Positions 24,037-33,945 are shown, counted from the stretch's first letter. The stretch is 41,088 nt of DNA from an uncultured Christensenella sp. (GCA_910579785.1 CAJTVJ010000013.1:1-41088); one strand, 5' to 3'. The notes: generated by a model not told the origin, from the letters alone. A program made the numbers and translations.

Positions 24037-25586
24037 TATTCATCCGTCCCGTCTATATCGCTGGCTATCAGCTTCGCATTATCGCCCTCTATCACAATAT
24101 CGCCGCTCTCTCCGTATTGCGGCAGATTGCCGACAACTTTGCCAAGTCTTGCGTTTATCTTAGTGTTCCTATCTTCGACTTTGTCTACCGTCTTTATTAT
24201 GTCGTCAGCACTTCTCTTGATTTTGGACACGAGTCCTGTGTATGTCCCAAAGTCCTTTTGGAATTGCTGCAACGCCTTGGCGATATCGTTGCTGTTCTTT
24301 TGTATCTTCAACGTCATAAATCCCATTTGCAGACTGCTCAGCAACGCCGCCACCGTCGTAGGTCCGCACACCGTTATCTTATGCTCGTTTTGCAACACGT
24401 TTGTGAGCGCGCTGTCTTTTATGACCTCTGCATACAGCCCTTCGCTGGGCAAAAACATTATTGCAAACGGCGTCGTCTTGGGAGGCTTGACGTACTTTTG
24501 TTTTATGCTTATCGCTTCCTTTTTTATCTGCGCGACAAGCTCTTTTCTTGCGGCGTCTATCCTTGCCATATCGCCGCTGTCGCTTGCGTTGACAAGCTCG
24601 ACGTATCTATCACTTGGGAATTTGGCGTCGATAGGCAGATACAGTTCCTCGCCGCTCTGCCCCGGCATAACAACGGCAAAGTCAACGAGCTCAGCCGACT
24701 TGCCTATCTTGAATTGTCTCTTGTATTGATCGGGGGAAAGTATGTTGTCAAGTATGCTTTCAAGCTCAACTTCGCCCCAATTTCCCCTCGTCTTGATATT
24801 GCTGAACATTTTATTCAAATTACCTACCTGTCCCGTCAGCTCTTTCATCTCGCCAAAGCCCTTGTTGACGCTCTCCAAGGACTGACTTACTACGGCAAAG
24901 GCATTGGATATTCTGTCGTTGAGCGTAGCCGTAAGCTTCTCATCGACGGTCTGTCTCATCATTTCAAGCTGTTGGGCGTTGTTGTCGTTCATTCTGTCAA
25001 GGTGGCTTCTGTTGTCGTCGCGCACCTCTTTGAGAGAGGTTTTAAGTCCGCTGTTCATCTTGTCAAGCGATTCGCCCAACGTAACGTTCATCTTCTCGAT
25101 ACTGTTGCCGAAATTATTCATTTGCGACTGTATCAAATTCGACAGCGAACTCTGCATATTTTCAAGCTGTCTCGCCGTATCTCTCTTTAAGTACTCCATA
25201 GACTCAGCCGTACTCTTACGCATATCGTCTGTCGCCGTCTTCAACTCCTGCCTTATCTTTTCAAGATTAGCCTCGGTGGTATTTATACTGCCGTCTACCG
25301 AATTCTTGAAATTCTGCATATTGTTGTTTATCATAACGCTGAGCGTATTATTTACCGCCGTGACTACGCCTGATATGCTCTGCACAGCGCCGTCTTTTTC
25401 CTTGGTGACGTGCTCCGTTATGATATTCTTGACCTCGTTGAGATTGTTGTTGAGCTCGTCGATCTCCAAAGAAGACGATTGCGCTCCGCCGCGATTTTTT
25501 CTGGACAGCACCAAATTGACGACGCTTACCGCAGCTCCGACAGCCGTCAACAACACTGCAATTATCAACAATATCTTTTCCATCAT
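24036..25586 (-). CDS. rmuC: DNA recombination protein RmuC
   Basis: 516-aa protein with one N-terminal membrane helix (about 3-25), then a long coiled coil (about 40-260), then the nuclease-like RmuC domain. The domain is recognised by RGNWGEVELESIL (about 280), FAVVMPGQ, LPIDAKFPSDRY (about 325) and PFAIMFLPSEGLYAEV (about 385). RmuC limits inversion at short inverted repeats in E. coli, which is apt in a genome so rich in hairpin repeats, though a link is speculative. The ATG overlaps the cca stop by 4 nt (ATGA); GAGG is upstream. Confidence 0.93.
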   Translation of the reverse strand: MMEKILLIIAVLLTAVGAAVSVVNLVLSRKNRGGAQSSSLEIDELNNNLNEVKNIITEHVTKEKDGAVQSISGVVTAVNNTLSVMINNNMQNFKNSVDGSINTTEANLEKIRQELKTATDDMRKSTAESMEYLKRDTARQLENMQSSLSNLIQSQMNNFGNSIEKMNVTLGESLDKMNSGLKTSLKEVRDDNRSHLDRMNDNNAQQLEMMRQTVDEKLTATLNDRISNAFAVVSQSLESVNKGFGEMKELTGQVGNLNKMFSNIKTRGNWGEVELESILDNILSPDQYKRQFKIGKSAELVDFAVVMPGQSGEELYLPIDAKFPSDRYVELVNASDSGDMARIDAARKELVAQIKKEAISIKQKYVKPPKTTPFAIMFLPSEGLYAEVIKDSALTNVLQNEHKITVCGPTTVAALLSSLQMGFMTLKIQKNSNDIAKALQQFQKDFGTYTGLVSKIKRSADDIIKTVDKVEDRNTKINARLGKVVGNLPQYGESGDIVIEGDNAKLIASDIDGTDE

Positions 25587-26929
25587 TTATCCTCATCCCG
25601 TCTGTTCTTTTTAAATTTTGCCTTAGCGTAATCGATAAGATGCCGCTTTTCGTTGCGGATACTCTCCGCCAACGTCAAAAGCCAAAGCTCTTCAAGCATA
25701 TTGCCTATCTCAACTCCGCCAAATCCTATCGCCTTTAAATCTTCTCCGCATATATCCAACTGCTTTATGCCAAAAGGCAGTTGCTTTTCGACCATACGCT
25801 CATAGACGTCTCTCAGCTTCTTTGCAGTCCTCGAACTTTGCAGGTATCCCGTCGCAAGGCAGTCCGCTTGCATAAGCGCAAGCAAGTCGTCGAGTATGTC
25901 GAGATTTTTTGCAATAAATTTCCTGCACTTAAATTCCTTTGCGTCGCCGTTGACGTCATACATATGCGACTTGACTATCCTCACGGTCCTCTCTATCTGC
26001 TTGGTGGGATATTTGAGCCTCCTCATGATTATCGAAGTCAAATCGGCGCCGACGAGATTGTGCATATAAGTGTTGCCGTCCTGCACCTGGCATTTGCCCT
26101 TGCCTATGTCGTGAAAGAGCGCGGCTAGGCGTACGTTGACAGGACTGTACTCCACCGTCTTGAAAATGTGTTCAAGCACGTCATATTTGTGATATTGAGG
26201 CTTTTGCGCTATGCCGTCGTTGAATGCAAGTTCAGGAAGTATTATCTTCAATATCCCCAGCTCCTTCATCATCGTCAACGCCTTATAGCAATACTTGCCG
26301 GCTAATATCCTGTTGAGTTCTTCCCTCACCCTTTCAACGGTTATTTCCCTAAGTCTCGATACGAGTTTTTTTGCGCTCTCATAAGTCTTGCTCTCCACCT
26401 CATATCCCAATGCGGAGACAAATCTCACAAGTCTCAATATTCTGAGTCCGTCTTGCGAAAGCACGACGTCCGGATCTATTGTCGCTGAAAGAATGCCTTT
26501 TTGAATGTCGTCGACGCCGCCTAGCGGGTCTATTATCTTCTCGCTCTTTATCTCGTAATATACCGCATTGCACTTAAAGTCCCGTCTCTTCGCGTCGGTA
26601 TATAAGTCGCGCGTAAATTCCACGTTGCTGGGCGTATGCACTCCGCTGTCTGAGGGATAACTGTCAATACGAAACGTGGTATATTCATAGCTGTCCTTGC
26701 CCTTGATTATCACCGTGCCTAATCTCGGCGACGCGCTCGTCACCTTGAAAGGCGAGCCTGCAAGCAATTCTACAAGCTCATGCGGCTCGACCGCGCCCGA
26801 CAAGTCTACGTCATAGCACTTCTCTCCCCTTATCGCGTCGCGCACACATCCGCCGACCGCATATAAAGGGCTGTCGCCCGGGAAATATTCTGCCAATTCT
26901 TCAAGTTCTTTGCAATCGATTATCTTCAA
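25583..26929 (-). CDS. cca: CCA tRNA nucleotidyltransferase with HD domain
   Basis: 448-aa enzyme adding or repairing the 3' CCA of tRNAs. Nucleotidyltransferase head: YAVGGCVRDAI (about 25) and KCYDVDLSG with the metal Asps (about 38). RNA-binding neck: GLRILRLVRFVSALGY (about 160). The HD domain is LAALFHDIGKGKC (about 270) with HNLVGAD. The start codon is TTG, with AGAGGG 4 nt upstream; the preceding hpt stop is 10 nt away. A complete CCA enzyme versus an A- or CC-adding subtype cannot be decided by eye. Confidence 0.94.
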   Translation of the reverse strand: MKIIDCKELEELAEYFPGDSPLYAVGGCVRDAIRGEKCYDVDLSGAVEPHELVELLAGSPFKVTSASPRLGTVIIKGKDSYEYTTFRIDSYPSDSGVHTPSNVEFTRDLYTDAKRRDFKCNAVYYEIKSEKIIDPLGGVDDIQKGILSATIDPDVVLSQDGLRILRLVRFVSALGYEVESKTYESAKKLVSRLREITVERVREELNRILAGKYCYKALTMMKELGILKIILPELAFNDGIAQKPQYHKYDVLEHIFKTVEYSPVNVRLAALFHDIGKGKCQVQDGNTYMHNLVGADLTSIIMRRLKYPTKQIERTVRIVKSHMYDVNGDAKEFKCRKFIAKNLDILDDLLALMQADCLATGYLQSSRTAKKLRDVYERMVEKQLPFGIKQLDICGEDLKAIGFGGVEIGNMLEELWLLTLAESIRNEKRHLIDYAKAKFKKNRRDEDK

Positions 26930-26939
26930 AGTTCCCTCT

Positions 26940-27467
26940 TCAATCAGTCAATTCAAGTATCGCAATATACGGCAAATTTCGATATTTTTCGTCATAGTCC
27001 AGTCCGTAACCTACTACAAACTCATTGGGTATCTTATACCCGACGTAATCAGCCTCAAAGTCGACCGTCCTTCTGCTGGGCTTGTCCAAAAATGCGCACA
27101 CATTTATGCTCTTAGCTCCCCTATGCGCAAGCAGAGAAGTCAAAGCTTTCATAGTATTGCCGCTGTCGATTATATCCTCAATTATAAGCACGTCTTCTCC
27201 GCATATATCGTTGGTCAAGTCTTTTTTTATCTTGACGTTGCCGCTCGACGACGTTCCCGAGCCGTAACTAGACACAGCCATCGTGTCAAACTTTATCGGC
27301 AAATCGATCTTGCGCACCAAATCACCGTAAAATATTATAGAGCCTTTGAGTATGGCGACGACCACAGGAGCCTTGCCTGCATAGTCCTGCTCGATTTGTC
27401 TGCCAAGCTCCTCTACTCTCTTTGCTATTCTCTCTTCGTCTATAAGTACGTCGCTTATCCTTTCCAT
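26940..27467 (-). CDS. hpt: Hypoxanthine phosphoribosyltransferase
   Basis: 175-aa purine-salvage enzyme making IMP/GMP from hypoxanthine/guanine and PRPP. The PRPP-binding loop is VLIIEDIIDSGNTM (about 100); VVVAILKGSIIFYGDLVRKI (about 35-55) and the C-terminal VGYGLDYDEKYRNLPY are family hallmarks. AGAGG is 7 nt before the ATG. It lies 16 nt after tilS, the arrangement tilS-hpt known from Bacillus and other Firmicutes. Confidence 0.96.
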   Translation of the reverse strand: MERISDVLIDEERIAKRVEELGRQIEQDYAGKAPVVVAILKGSIIFYGDLVRKIDLPIKFDTMAVSSYGSGTSSSGNVKIKKDLTNDICGEDVLIIEDIIDSGNTMKALTSLLAHRGAKSINVCAFLDKPSRRTVDFEADYVGYKIPNEFVVGYGLDYDEKYRNLPYIAILELTD

Positions 27468-27483
27468 AACCGCCTCTGTGCAA

Positions 27484-28767
27484 TCATTTTTTAATTATAT
27501 CCAAATACGCCACTCTTTGCGTAGTTTCGTCTATCTTGACGATATCGCCTATCTCGTATTCGGGAAGAGCGTATACGTCCGCCCCCTTGGCAAGCACGAC
27601 TACGTTGTCTCTGTTGCGCTTGGGGACTTTGACGTCGGTGAAATAATCTCCGAGGCTTTTGCTGCCCCCCTTAAACCTTTTGAATACGTCGCCTGCCCGT
27701 CTATTGCGTATCTCGCAACCGTTGAGTTTGTCAATATCGCATCTCAATCTGCCGCGCTTCTCTTCGCTCACGACAAGCGTCCTATCCCTCAAATCGTAAC
27801 TGCCGTAGCCGTCTATCTTTCCGCTGTATGCAATAGTTTTTGCAACCGCCAATACGACGTATAAGCTCTCTTTATGCGCGCTGAGCCCGAAAGGAAGGGC
27901 TATGCTCGCGCCGCTCTCTTTATCGGCAAGCGAAATGACGAGTTGAATATGTTTGCTTGTCAAATCCACTCTTGTCGTAATGCTGTCAACTGCGTTGACA
28001 ACGGTGTCGGCGGCAATGACGTGCTCGCCTTTAAGCGCCTCGATGGGAATAAATACCTCGCCGTCTTTTACTTCAAAGTTTCTGCTTGATTTGTCAAGAA
28101 AATCGCTCACTTCTTTTGCCAATCGCGAAAGCCTTATTACGTTGCCGTCAACGCCTCCGTAAGCCTGCCTTATAAGCGGCATTATTTGATTGCGCAGTTT
28201 GTTGCGCGTATAATTCTCCTCGCTGTTGGTAGAATCGTCTACGTACGGCACGTCGTTTTGTCCGACGTACCTTTCGATATCCTCCCTCGGCACGTTGAGC
28301 ATAGGGCGGAGCAAAACGCCGTCGTCAAGCGACATACCTTTCAAGCCCCTGATTCCGCTGCCTCTGAATACGTGCATGAGTATGCTCTCTACCTGGTCTT
28401 GCATATGGTGCGCCAAGACCACTCGGCTTGCCCTCTTGGATAATACGGTATCGGCAAATATCTCACGCCGCCTTATCCTCGCGCCCTGCTCGACAGTATA
28501 GTTATTCTCTTTGCAAAACTTGGGGATATCCTCTTCATAGACTTCGCATCGTATACCCTCTTTTTTGCAATAGTCGACGACAAAGTCTCTGTCACGCAAG
28601 CCCTCTTCTCCTCTGATATTGTGACTTACCGTAATGACAAAAAATTTACTCTTGGGTATGTTGTTGCAAAACCAAGCCAGCATAGCCATCGAATCCCTGC
28701 CGCCGCTGACTGCCAATGCCAACTTATCAAAAGAACGTATATAATTACTTAAATAATCGTCAAGCAT
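27484..28767 (-). CDS. tilS: tRNA(Ile)-lysidine synthetase TilS
   Basis: 427-aa ATP-dependent enzyme that modifies C34 of tRNA-Ile(CAU) to lysidine. The PP-loop is LALAVSGGRDSMAML (about 15-30), followed by the catalytic-core motif VVLAHHMQDQVESILMHVFRGSG (read in two parts, about 110-132) and the C-terminal substrate-binding domain with NRRAGDVFKRF...SLGDYFTDVKVP. Earlier in-frame starts (to 28866) run into the end of tsaD; the chosen ATG is 6 nt after a TATAAT box and has no Shine-Dalgarno, so a leaderless mRNA is predicted. It starts the tilS-hpt-cca-rmuC-PHP run. Confidence 0.93.
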   Translation of the reverse strand: MLDDYLSNYIRSFDKLALAVSGGRDSMAMLAWFCNNIPKSKFFVITVSHNIRGEEGLRDRDFVVDYCKKEGIRCEVYEEDIPKFCKENNYTVEQGARIRRREIFADTVLSKRASRVVLAHHMQDQVESILMHVFRGSGIRGLKGMSLDDGVLLRPMLNVPREDIERYVGQNDVPYVDDSTNSEENYTRNKLRNQIMPLIRQAYGGVDGNVIRLSRLAKEVSDFLDKSSRNFEVKDGEVFIPIEALKGEHVIAADTVVNAVDSITTRVDLTSKHIQLVISLADKESGASIALPFGLSAHKESLYVVLAVAKTIAYSGKIDGYGSYDLRDRTLVVSEEKRGRLRCDIDKLNGCEIRNRRAGDVFKRFKGGSKSLGDYFTDVKVPKRNRDNVVVLAKGADVYALPEYEIGDIVKIDETTQRVAYLDIIKK

Positions 28768-28773
28768 GCTTTT

Positions 28774-28802
28774 ATTATAATATAATTGCTGCGATAAATC
28801 AA
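28774..28802 (-). promoter_or_regulatory. Promoter giving a leaderless tilS mRNA
   Basis: Minus-strand TTGATT (28797-28802) and TATAAT (28774-28779), 17-nt spacer; 6 nt then the ATG (A at 28767). Same geometry as the phosphatase and dgt promoters. Confidence 0.65.
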
Positions 28803-28840
28803 TACTTTGGCTTTCTTTGCTTAAAAACTGTTGAAAATAT

Positions 28841-29902
28841 CTATTCAAAAACTTTGAGATTGGCATTTGCGTCCAAATCTATATTGCTCGCCTTTGCGCC
28901 GCATCTTATCATATTGTATGCCTGCGACGCTATCATGGCCCCATTGTCGGTGCACAGCACCAGCGGAGGATAAAAGACCTTTATCCCCTTGCTTTCCGCA
29001 GCTCTGCTCATCTTTTCTCTAAGCACGCCGTTGGCGCCTACTCCGCCTGCTATTACGACTGTGCCGACGCCCATATCCTCTGCGCATTTTATCGTATTGC
29101 GCACCATAATGTCGGTGACTTTTTCCTGAAAAGAGCACGCAAGGTCAGCCCGTCTCAGCTCTTCGCCCTTCTGTCTGCACTTGTGAGCGTAATTTATCAC
29201 TGCCGTCTTAATACCGCTGTAAGAAAAGTCATAGGTCTCCTTGTCTTTATAAGGAGTGGGAAGCTCTATCGTCGCCCGTCCTTCTTTGGCAAGTTTCTCT
29301 ATCTGCGGTCCGCCGGGATAAGGCAAATCAAGCACTCTCGCTACCTTGTCAAACGCCTCTCCGCACGCGTCGTCGTGAGTACATCCCTTTATTTCTATCT
29401 CCGTAAGCGACTTGACGTACGCTATCGTCGTATGTCCTCCGCTGGCGATAAGACATACGTAAGGGGGCTGCAAATCAGGTTTGGCGAGATAGTTGGCTGC
29501 GATATGTCCTTTGATATGGTTGACGCCTATCAAAGGCTTGTCGGAGGCAAAGGCCAACGCCTTGGCATACGACACTCCCACAAGCAATGCGCCAAGCAGT
29601 CCCGCGCCGTACGTGACGGCAATGCAGTCGACGTCGTCAAGCGTCATATCAGCCTTTGCCAATGCCTCTTTGACGACGTTGTTTATCGCAAGCGTGTGGT
29701 TTCTCGAAGCTATCTCCGGCACAACTCCGCCATACCTCTTGTGTATCTCTATCTGCGAGGCAATCACGTTGGAAAGCAGCTGCCTGTCTCTCGTCACGGC
29801 GACGGCAGTCTCGTCGCAAGAACTCTCTATCGCCAATATGACGACGCCGTCTTTGCTCCTCAGCTCATCCAATCTTTTGTTTGCCCGCTCGATATAGCTC
29901 AT
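28841..29902 (-). CDS. tsaD: tRNA N6-threonylcarbamoyladenosine transferase TsaD
   Basis: 353-aa Kae1/YgjD/OSGEP enzyme that attaches threonylcarbamoyl to A37 of ANN-reading tRNAs together with TsaB/TsaE. Family marks: ILAIESSCDETAVAV at the N-terminus, the iron-binding GVNHIKGHIAANYL (about 125), ASGGHTT, and the late VVIAGGVGANGVLR and CTDNGAMIA segments. AGAAGG lies about 9 nt before the ATG. It is separated from prfB by a single base, so the two are co-transcribed. Confidence 0.96.
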   Translation of the reverse strand: MSYIERANKRLDELRSKDGVVILAIESSCDETAVAVTRDRQLLSNVIASQIEIHKRYGGVVPEIASRNHTLAINNVVKEALAKADMTLDDVDCIAVTYGAGLLGALLVGVSYAKALAFASDKPLIGVNHIKGHIAANYLAKPDLQPPYVCLIASGGHTTIAYVKSLTEIEIKGCTHDDACGEAFDKVARVLDLPYPGGPQIEKLAKEGRATIELPTPYKDKETYDFSYSGIKTAVINYAHKCRQKGEELRRADLACSFQEKVTDIMVRNTIKCAEDMGVGTVVIAGGVGANGVLREKMSRAAESKGIKVFYPPLVLCTDNGAMIASQAYNMIRCGAKASNIDLDANANLKVFE

Positions 29903-29903
29903 C

Positions 29904-31007
29904 TTAGTTTGCCTTCTTTAAATAATCAAATATAAACTGCTCTATGTCGCCGTCCATCACAGCGGTGACGTTGCCCGTCTCGCAACCCGTGCGGTGGTCC
30001 TTGACCATAGTGTAAGGACAGAATACGTAACTGCGTATTTGACTGCCCCATTCGATTTTCTTTATATCGCCTTTGAGTTCAAGCTCCTTCTCCTGCATCT
30101 CCCTCTCCTGTCTCTCGATGAGTTTGGAGATGAGCATACCCATAGCCTGTTCTCTATTTTGTATCTGACTGCGCTCGTTTTGACACTGCACGACGATACC
30201 CGTAGGTATATGCGTAATTCTTATCGCGCTTTCCGTCTTATTGACGTGCTGTCCGCCTGCGCCGCCGCTTCGATAGGTGTCTATCTTCAAGTCCTCGGAA
30301 TTTATCTTTATCTCATTTTGATTTTCTATCTCGGGCATAACTTCCAAAGACGCAAAGGACGTGTGACGTCTCGCATTGGAATCAAAAGGCGATATGCGCA
30401 CAAGTCTGTGCACGCCTTTTTCCGCTTTGAGATATCCGTAGGCATTCTCGCCGACCACCTTGAAAGTCACGCTCTTTATGCCTGCCTCGTCGCCTGCAAG
30501 CTTGTCCACTTCGATTACTTTATAGCCCACGCGCTCTGCATATCTAGTATACATTCTATACAGCATACTAGCCCAATCCTGCGCTTCCGTTCCGCCTGCG
30601 CCTGCGTGGAGCGTGAGTATTGCGTTGTTGACGTCATACTTGCCTTTGAGCAAAGTCTCCAATCTCAAAGCCTCTACGTTTTGCGAAAATTTGCCGAGTT
30701 CGTCCACGACCTCCTGCATCTCCTCTTCGCCGGCGTCGCCCATCTCGGTGAGTTCGATAAGCACTTGCAGATCCTCGCCCTGCGAAAACAACTTGTCAAA
30801 GTGCTTTATCTTGCCCTCTATTCTCGACAACTCCCTATTTATCTTCTGGGCGTTGTCCATATCGTCCCAAAATCCGTCCTTGGCTTGCTGCTCTTTAAGC
30901 TCTTCGGCTTTTGAAATAAGCGCGTCATAAGCCATTGCTTCGCGCACCTCGCCAAGCGATTTGTTTATCTTATCTAAGTCCCATTTTGCCTGTTCAATCG
31001 TTATCAT
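29904..31007 (-). CDS. prfB: Peptide chain release factor 2 (no programmed frameshift)
   Basis: 367-aa class-I release factor recognising UGA/UAA. The GGQ catalytic motif is in GGAGGQHVNKTESAIR (about 245) and the stop-codon SPF tripeptide in VRISPFDSNARRHTSFAS (about 200). The frame is continuous from MITIEQ: the usual CUU-UGA shift site near codon 25 is absent. AAGGAAG precedes the ATG. It lies directly downstream of secA, as in Bacillus. Full length is normal for RF2. Confidence 0.95.
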   Translation of the reverse strand: MITIEQAKWDLDKINKSLGEVREAMAYDALISKAEELKEQQAKDGFWDDMDNAQKINRELSRIEGKIKHFDKLFSQGEDLQVLIELTEMGDAGEEEMQEVVDELGKFSQNVEALRLETLLKGKYDVNNAILTLHAGAGGTEAQDWASMLYRMYTRYAERVGYKVIEVDKLAGDEAGIKSVTFKVVGENAYGYLKAEKGVHRLVRISPFDSNARRHTSFASLEVMPEIENQNEIKINSEDLKIDTYRSGGAGGQHVNKTESAIRITHIPTGIVVQCQNERSQIQNREQAMGMLISKLIERQEREMQEKELELKGDIKKIEWGSQIRSYVFCPYTMVKDHRTGCETGNVTAVMDGDIEQFIFDYLKKAN

Positions 31008-31095
31008 TTTCTTCCTTTTCTTCCTTGCAAACCGAGCGTATTTCCCGTCGGATTATTACTGATATTATTTTCTTAAAGTTACTTGCGGCAACACT

Positions 31096-33945
31096 TTATT
31101 TTCCGCAGCAATATTTATACTTTTTACCTGAGCCGCAAGGACATTTTTCGTTGGGTCCTATCTTTCTTGTCTGACGTCTTTCCGTCTTTGGCTTTGCGTG
31201 TTCGTTGGTATAGATTTCGCCTGTCTGTTCTTTTTTGACGGGAGCTTTTTCCAACTTACTCTTGACAAGCACGCGCACCGTCTCGTCCTGTATGGACTCG
31301 ACCATCTTTTCAAACATATCAAGTCCTTCGATCTTATATTGCATTACGGGGTCTCTCTGCGCGTATGCCACAAGACCTATACCTTGTTTGAGCTGGTCCA
31401 TAGCGTCGATATGGTCCATCCACTTCTTGTCGACGTTGTAGAGCATACACTCCTTTTCAAATGCGCTGAAAGTATACGTCTCTCCGTTTTCCGCCAATAT
31501 CTCGTCGGCTTCTTTGCACTTTTCCTCATACTGCTCTATTGCAACTTTTGTGATACTGTCCACAAGTCCGTCAAAAGAATTGTCCTCAACTTTTGAAACG
31601 TAATCTTCCGATACAAGCTGCGTACCCTCTTTAAGTACGCCGTCTTCAAGAGCCTTGTTGAAGCCGTCGTAGTCCCAAAGGCTGTGGTCCTCTTTGGTAT
31701 TGACGTAGAAATTGCATATTCTCTCTATCACGCTGCGCATCATTGCCAACACCTGTTGATGCACGTCCATATCGTCGAGTATCAAATTACGCTGTTCATA
31801 AATTATAGTACGCTGGGTGTTCATGACGTCGTCATAACCAAGTACGTTTTTGCGCACGGAAAAGTTGCGGTCCTCGACGCTTGCCTGCGTTCTTTCGACA
31901 GATTTGCTGACTATCTTGCTTGCAATCACAACGTCGTCGGGTATGTCGAGCATATCCGACAGTCTTTTCAACTGCTCTCCGCCAAAAGCCTTTATCATCT
32001 CGTCTTCAAGCGATATGAAGAATACCGACGAGCCCGGGTCGCCTTGACGTCCGCTTCGGCCTCTCAACTGATTGTCGATACGTCTCGCCTCGTTGCGCTC
32101 GGTACCTATTATCCTCAAACCGCCGAGTTGCAATACCTCTTGTTTTTCCTCCGCCGTCTGCTTGGCAAAATTGTCATACTGCCTTTTATATTCCGCTCTT
32201 GCAGCCAAAACCTCTTCGTCTTGGGTCTGCGTCAGCATAGTTGCCTGCTCTATTATCTCATGCGCAACGCCGGCTCTTTCAAGCGCCTGCCTTGCAAGAA
32301 AGTCGGGATTGCCGCCAAGCAAGATATCCGTGCCGCGGCCTGCCATGTTGGTGGCGATAGTCACGGCGCCTTTCTTGCCCGCCTGCGCGATTATCTCGGC
32401 TTCTTTTTCGTGATTTTTTGCATTGAGAACGTTGTGTTTTATCTTATTTTTATTGAGTATGCGCGACAGCTCTTCTGACTTTTCTACGCTTATAGTACCG
32501 ATAAGCACAGGCTGTCCCTTTTGATAGCACTGCGATATCTCTTGCAAAAGCGCGTTGTATTTGCCTGCTCTGCTCTTATAAAGCCTATCAGGTTCGTCAA
32601 TACGCTGCACTGGCTTGTTGGTAGGAACGACTACGACGTCCAATCCGTATATTGCCTCAAATTCGTTTTCTTCCGTCTTGGCAGTACCCGTCATACCCGA
32701 CATCTTCTTATAAAGTCGGAAAAAGTTTTGGAAAGTTATAGTCGCCAAAGTCTTATCTTCCGAGCGTATAGGCACGTTCTCTTTTGCTTCGATAGCTTGG
32801 TGAAGTCCGTCGCTGAACCTTCTGCCAATCATCTGTCTTCCCGTAAATTCGTCGATTATTATGACTTCTTTGTCGACGACGATATAGTTGACGCCCTCTT
32901 TCATTATGAAATTGGCGCGAAGAGCATTGTCGATATAATGCTTTATAGATTGATTTTCATAATCCGACAGATTTTCTATACCGTAGAACTGCTCTGCCTT
33001 TTGCGCGCCGTACTCGTTGAGATATACCGACTTTTCCTTTTCGCCAATCTCAAAATCTGGCTGTATCTCCTCTTCCTGCTCGGCATCGTCCAACACTGTC
33101 TCTTCGATTTGTTGTTTGCTCTGCTTCTTGCTTTTTTTGCTTTCAAACTCTTCGTCTTGCGAGTCTATCTCTTCTTCGTCAAGCTCTTCCTCTTCGACCT
33201 TTTTTTGCACAGGCGCAACAAGTCTTTTGACAAATTCGTTGGCTCTGACGTACTCGTCGCTGGGCTTTCCGCCCCTGCCGCTGATAATGAGCGGAGTACG
33301 CGCTTCGTCTATCAAAATGCTGTCCATTTCGTCGACGATAACAAAGTCAAGCCCTCTTTGCACTCTTTGACTCTTGTCCTTTGCCATATTGTCTTTGAGA
33401 TAGTCAAATCCCAACTCGCTGTTGGTCGAATACAAAATGTCGCAGTTGTACGCCTCGACTTTTTCTCTCAATCCAGAATAGTTTACGCCTACGGTAAGTC
33501 CCAAGAATTTGAATACCTTGCCCATCCATTCAGCGTCGCGCTTTGCAAGATATTCGTTGACAGTGACGATATGCACGCCCTTTTTGGCAATAGCTTGAAG
33601 ATAAGCAGGCAAGGTTGCGACCAAAGTCTTTCCTTCGCCCGTACGCATCTCGGCTATTCTGCCTTGATAAAGCACCACGCCGCCGATAAGCTGCACGCGG
33701 AAATGTCTCATGCCAAGCACTCTTTCGCTGGCTTCTCTCATCGTGGCAAAAGCCTCCGGAAGCAAACTGTCAAGGCTCTCTCCCTCGTTGTATCTATCGA
33801 TATATTTTTGTGTGCAGCCTTGAAGTTCCTCGTCGGTCATTGCCTTAAAGGTATCAGCCAAAGCCTCTATCTTATCTACTATCTTATTTATTTTTTTCAA
33901 TCTTCTGTCGTTACGGCTAGGAAATATCTTCCTGAACAATCCCAT
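31096..33945 (-). CDS. secA: Preprotein translocase ATPase SecA (with acidic insert)
   Basis: 949-aa motor of the Sec export pathway. Walker A is AEMRTGEGKTLVATLP (about 100), Walker B VIVDEMDSILIDEARTP (about 205), the motor-2 motif ATNMAGRGTDILLGG, and GLRIIGTERNEARRIDNQLRGRSGRQGDPG (read in two parts). The C-terminal SEC-C zinc motif is CPCGSGKKYKYCC. An acidic/lysine-rich low-complexity stretch of about 50 residues (about 248-296) interrupts the region before KEKSVYLNE. AGGTAGG before MGLFRKIF fixes the start. Promoter TTGACT-18-TAACAT and a small TTGGCA/TGCCAA hairpin lie upstream. Confidence 0.97.
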   Translation of the reverse strand: MGLFRKIFPSRNDRRLKKINKIVDKIEALADTFKAMTDEELQGCTQKYIDRYNEGESLDSLLPEAFATMREASERVLGMRHFRVQLIGGVVLYQGRIAEMRTGEGKTLVATLPAYLQAIAKKGVHIVTVNEYLAKRDAEWMGKVFKFLGLTVGVNYSGLREKVEAYNCDILYSTNSELGFDYLKDNMAKDKSQRVQRGLDFVIVDEMDSILIDEARTPLIISGRGGKPSDEYVRANEFVKRLVAPVQKKVEEEELDEEEIDSQDEEFESKKSKKQSKQQIEETVLDDAEQEEEIQPDFEIGEKEKSVYLNEYGAQKAEQFYGIENLSDYENQSIKHYIDNALRANFIMKEGVNYIVVDKEVIIIDEFTGRQMIGRRFSDGLHQAIEAKENVPIRSEDKTLATITFQNFFRLYKKMSGMTGTAKTEENEFEAIYGLDVVVVPTNKPVQRIDEPDRLYKSRAGKYNALLQEISQCYQKGQPVLIGTISVEKSEELSRILNKNKIKHNVLNAKNHEKEAEIIAQAGKKGAVTIATNMAGRGTDILLGGNPDFLARQALERAGVAHEIIEQATMLTQTQDEEVLAARAEYKRQYDNFAKQTAEEKQEVLQLGGLRIIGTERNEARRIDNQLRGRSGRQGDPGSSVFFISLEDEMIKAFGGEQLKRLSDMLDIPDDVVIASKIVSKSVERTQASVEDRNFSVRKNVLGYDDVMNTQRTIIYEQRNLILDDMDVHQQVLAMMRSVIERICNFYVNTKEDHSLWDYDGFNKALEDGVLKEGTQLVSEDYVSKVEDNSFDGLVDSITKVAIEQYEEKCKEADEILAENGETYTFSAFEKECMLYNVDKKWMDHIDAMDQLKQGIGLVAYAQRDPVMQYKIEGLDMFEKMVESIQDETVRVLVKSKLEKAPVKKEQTGEIYTNEHAKPKTERRQTRKIGPNEKCPCGSGKKYKYCCGK

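Noticed and set aside
29904..31007. Programmed frameshift in prfB
   Set aside because: The frame is open from the first Met to the stop and no CUU-UGA site is seen near codon 25.
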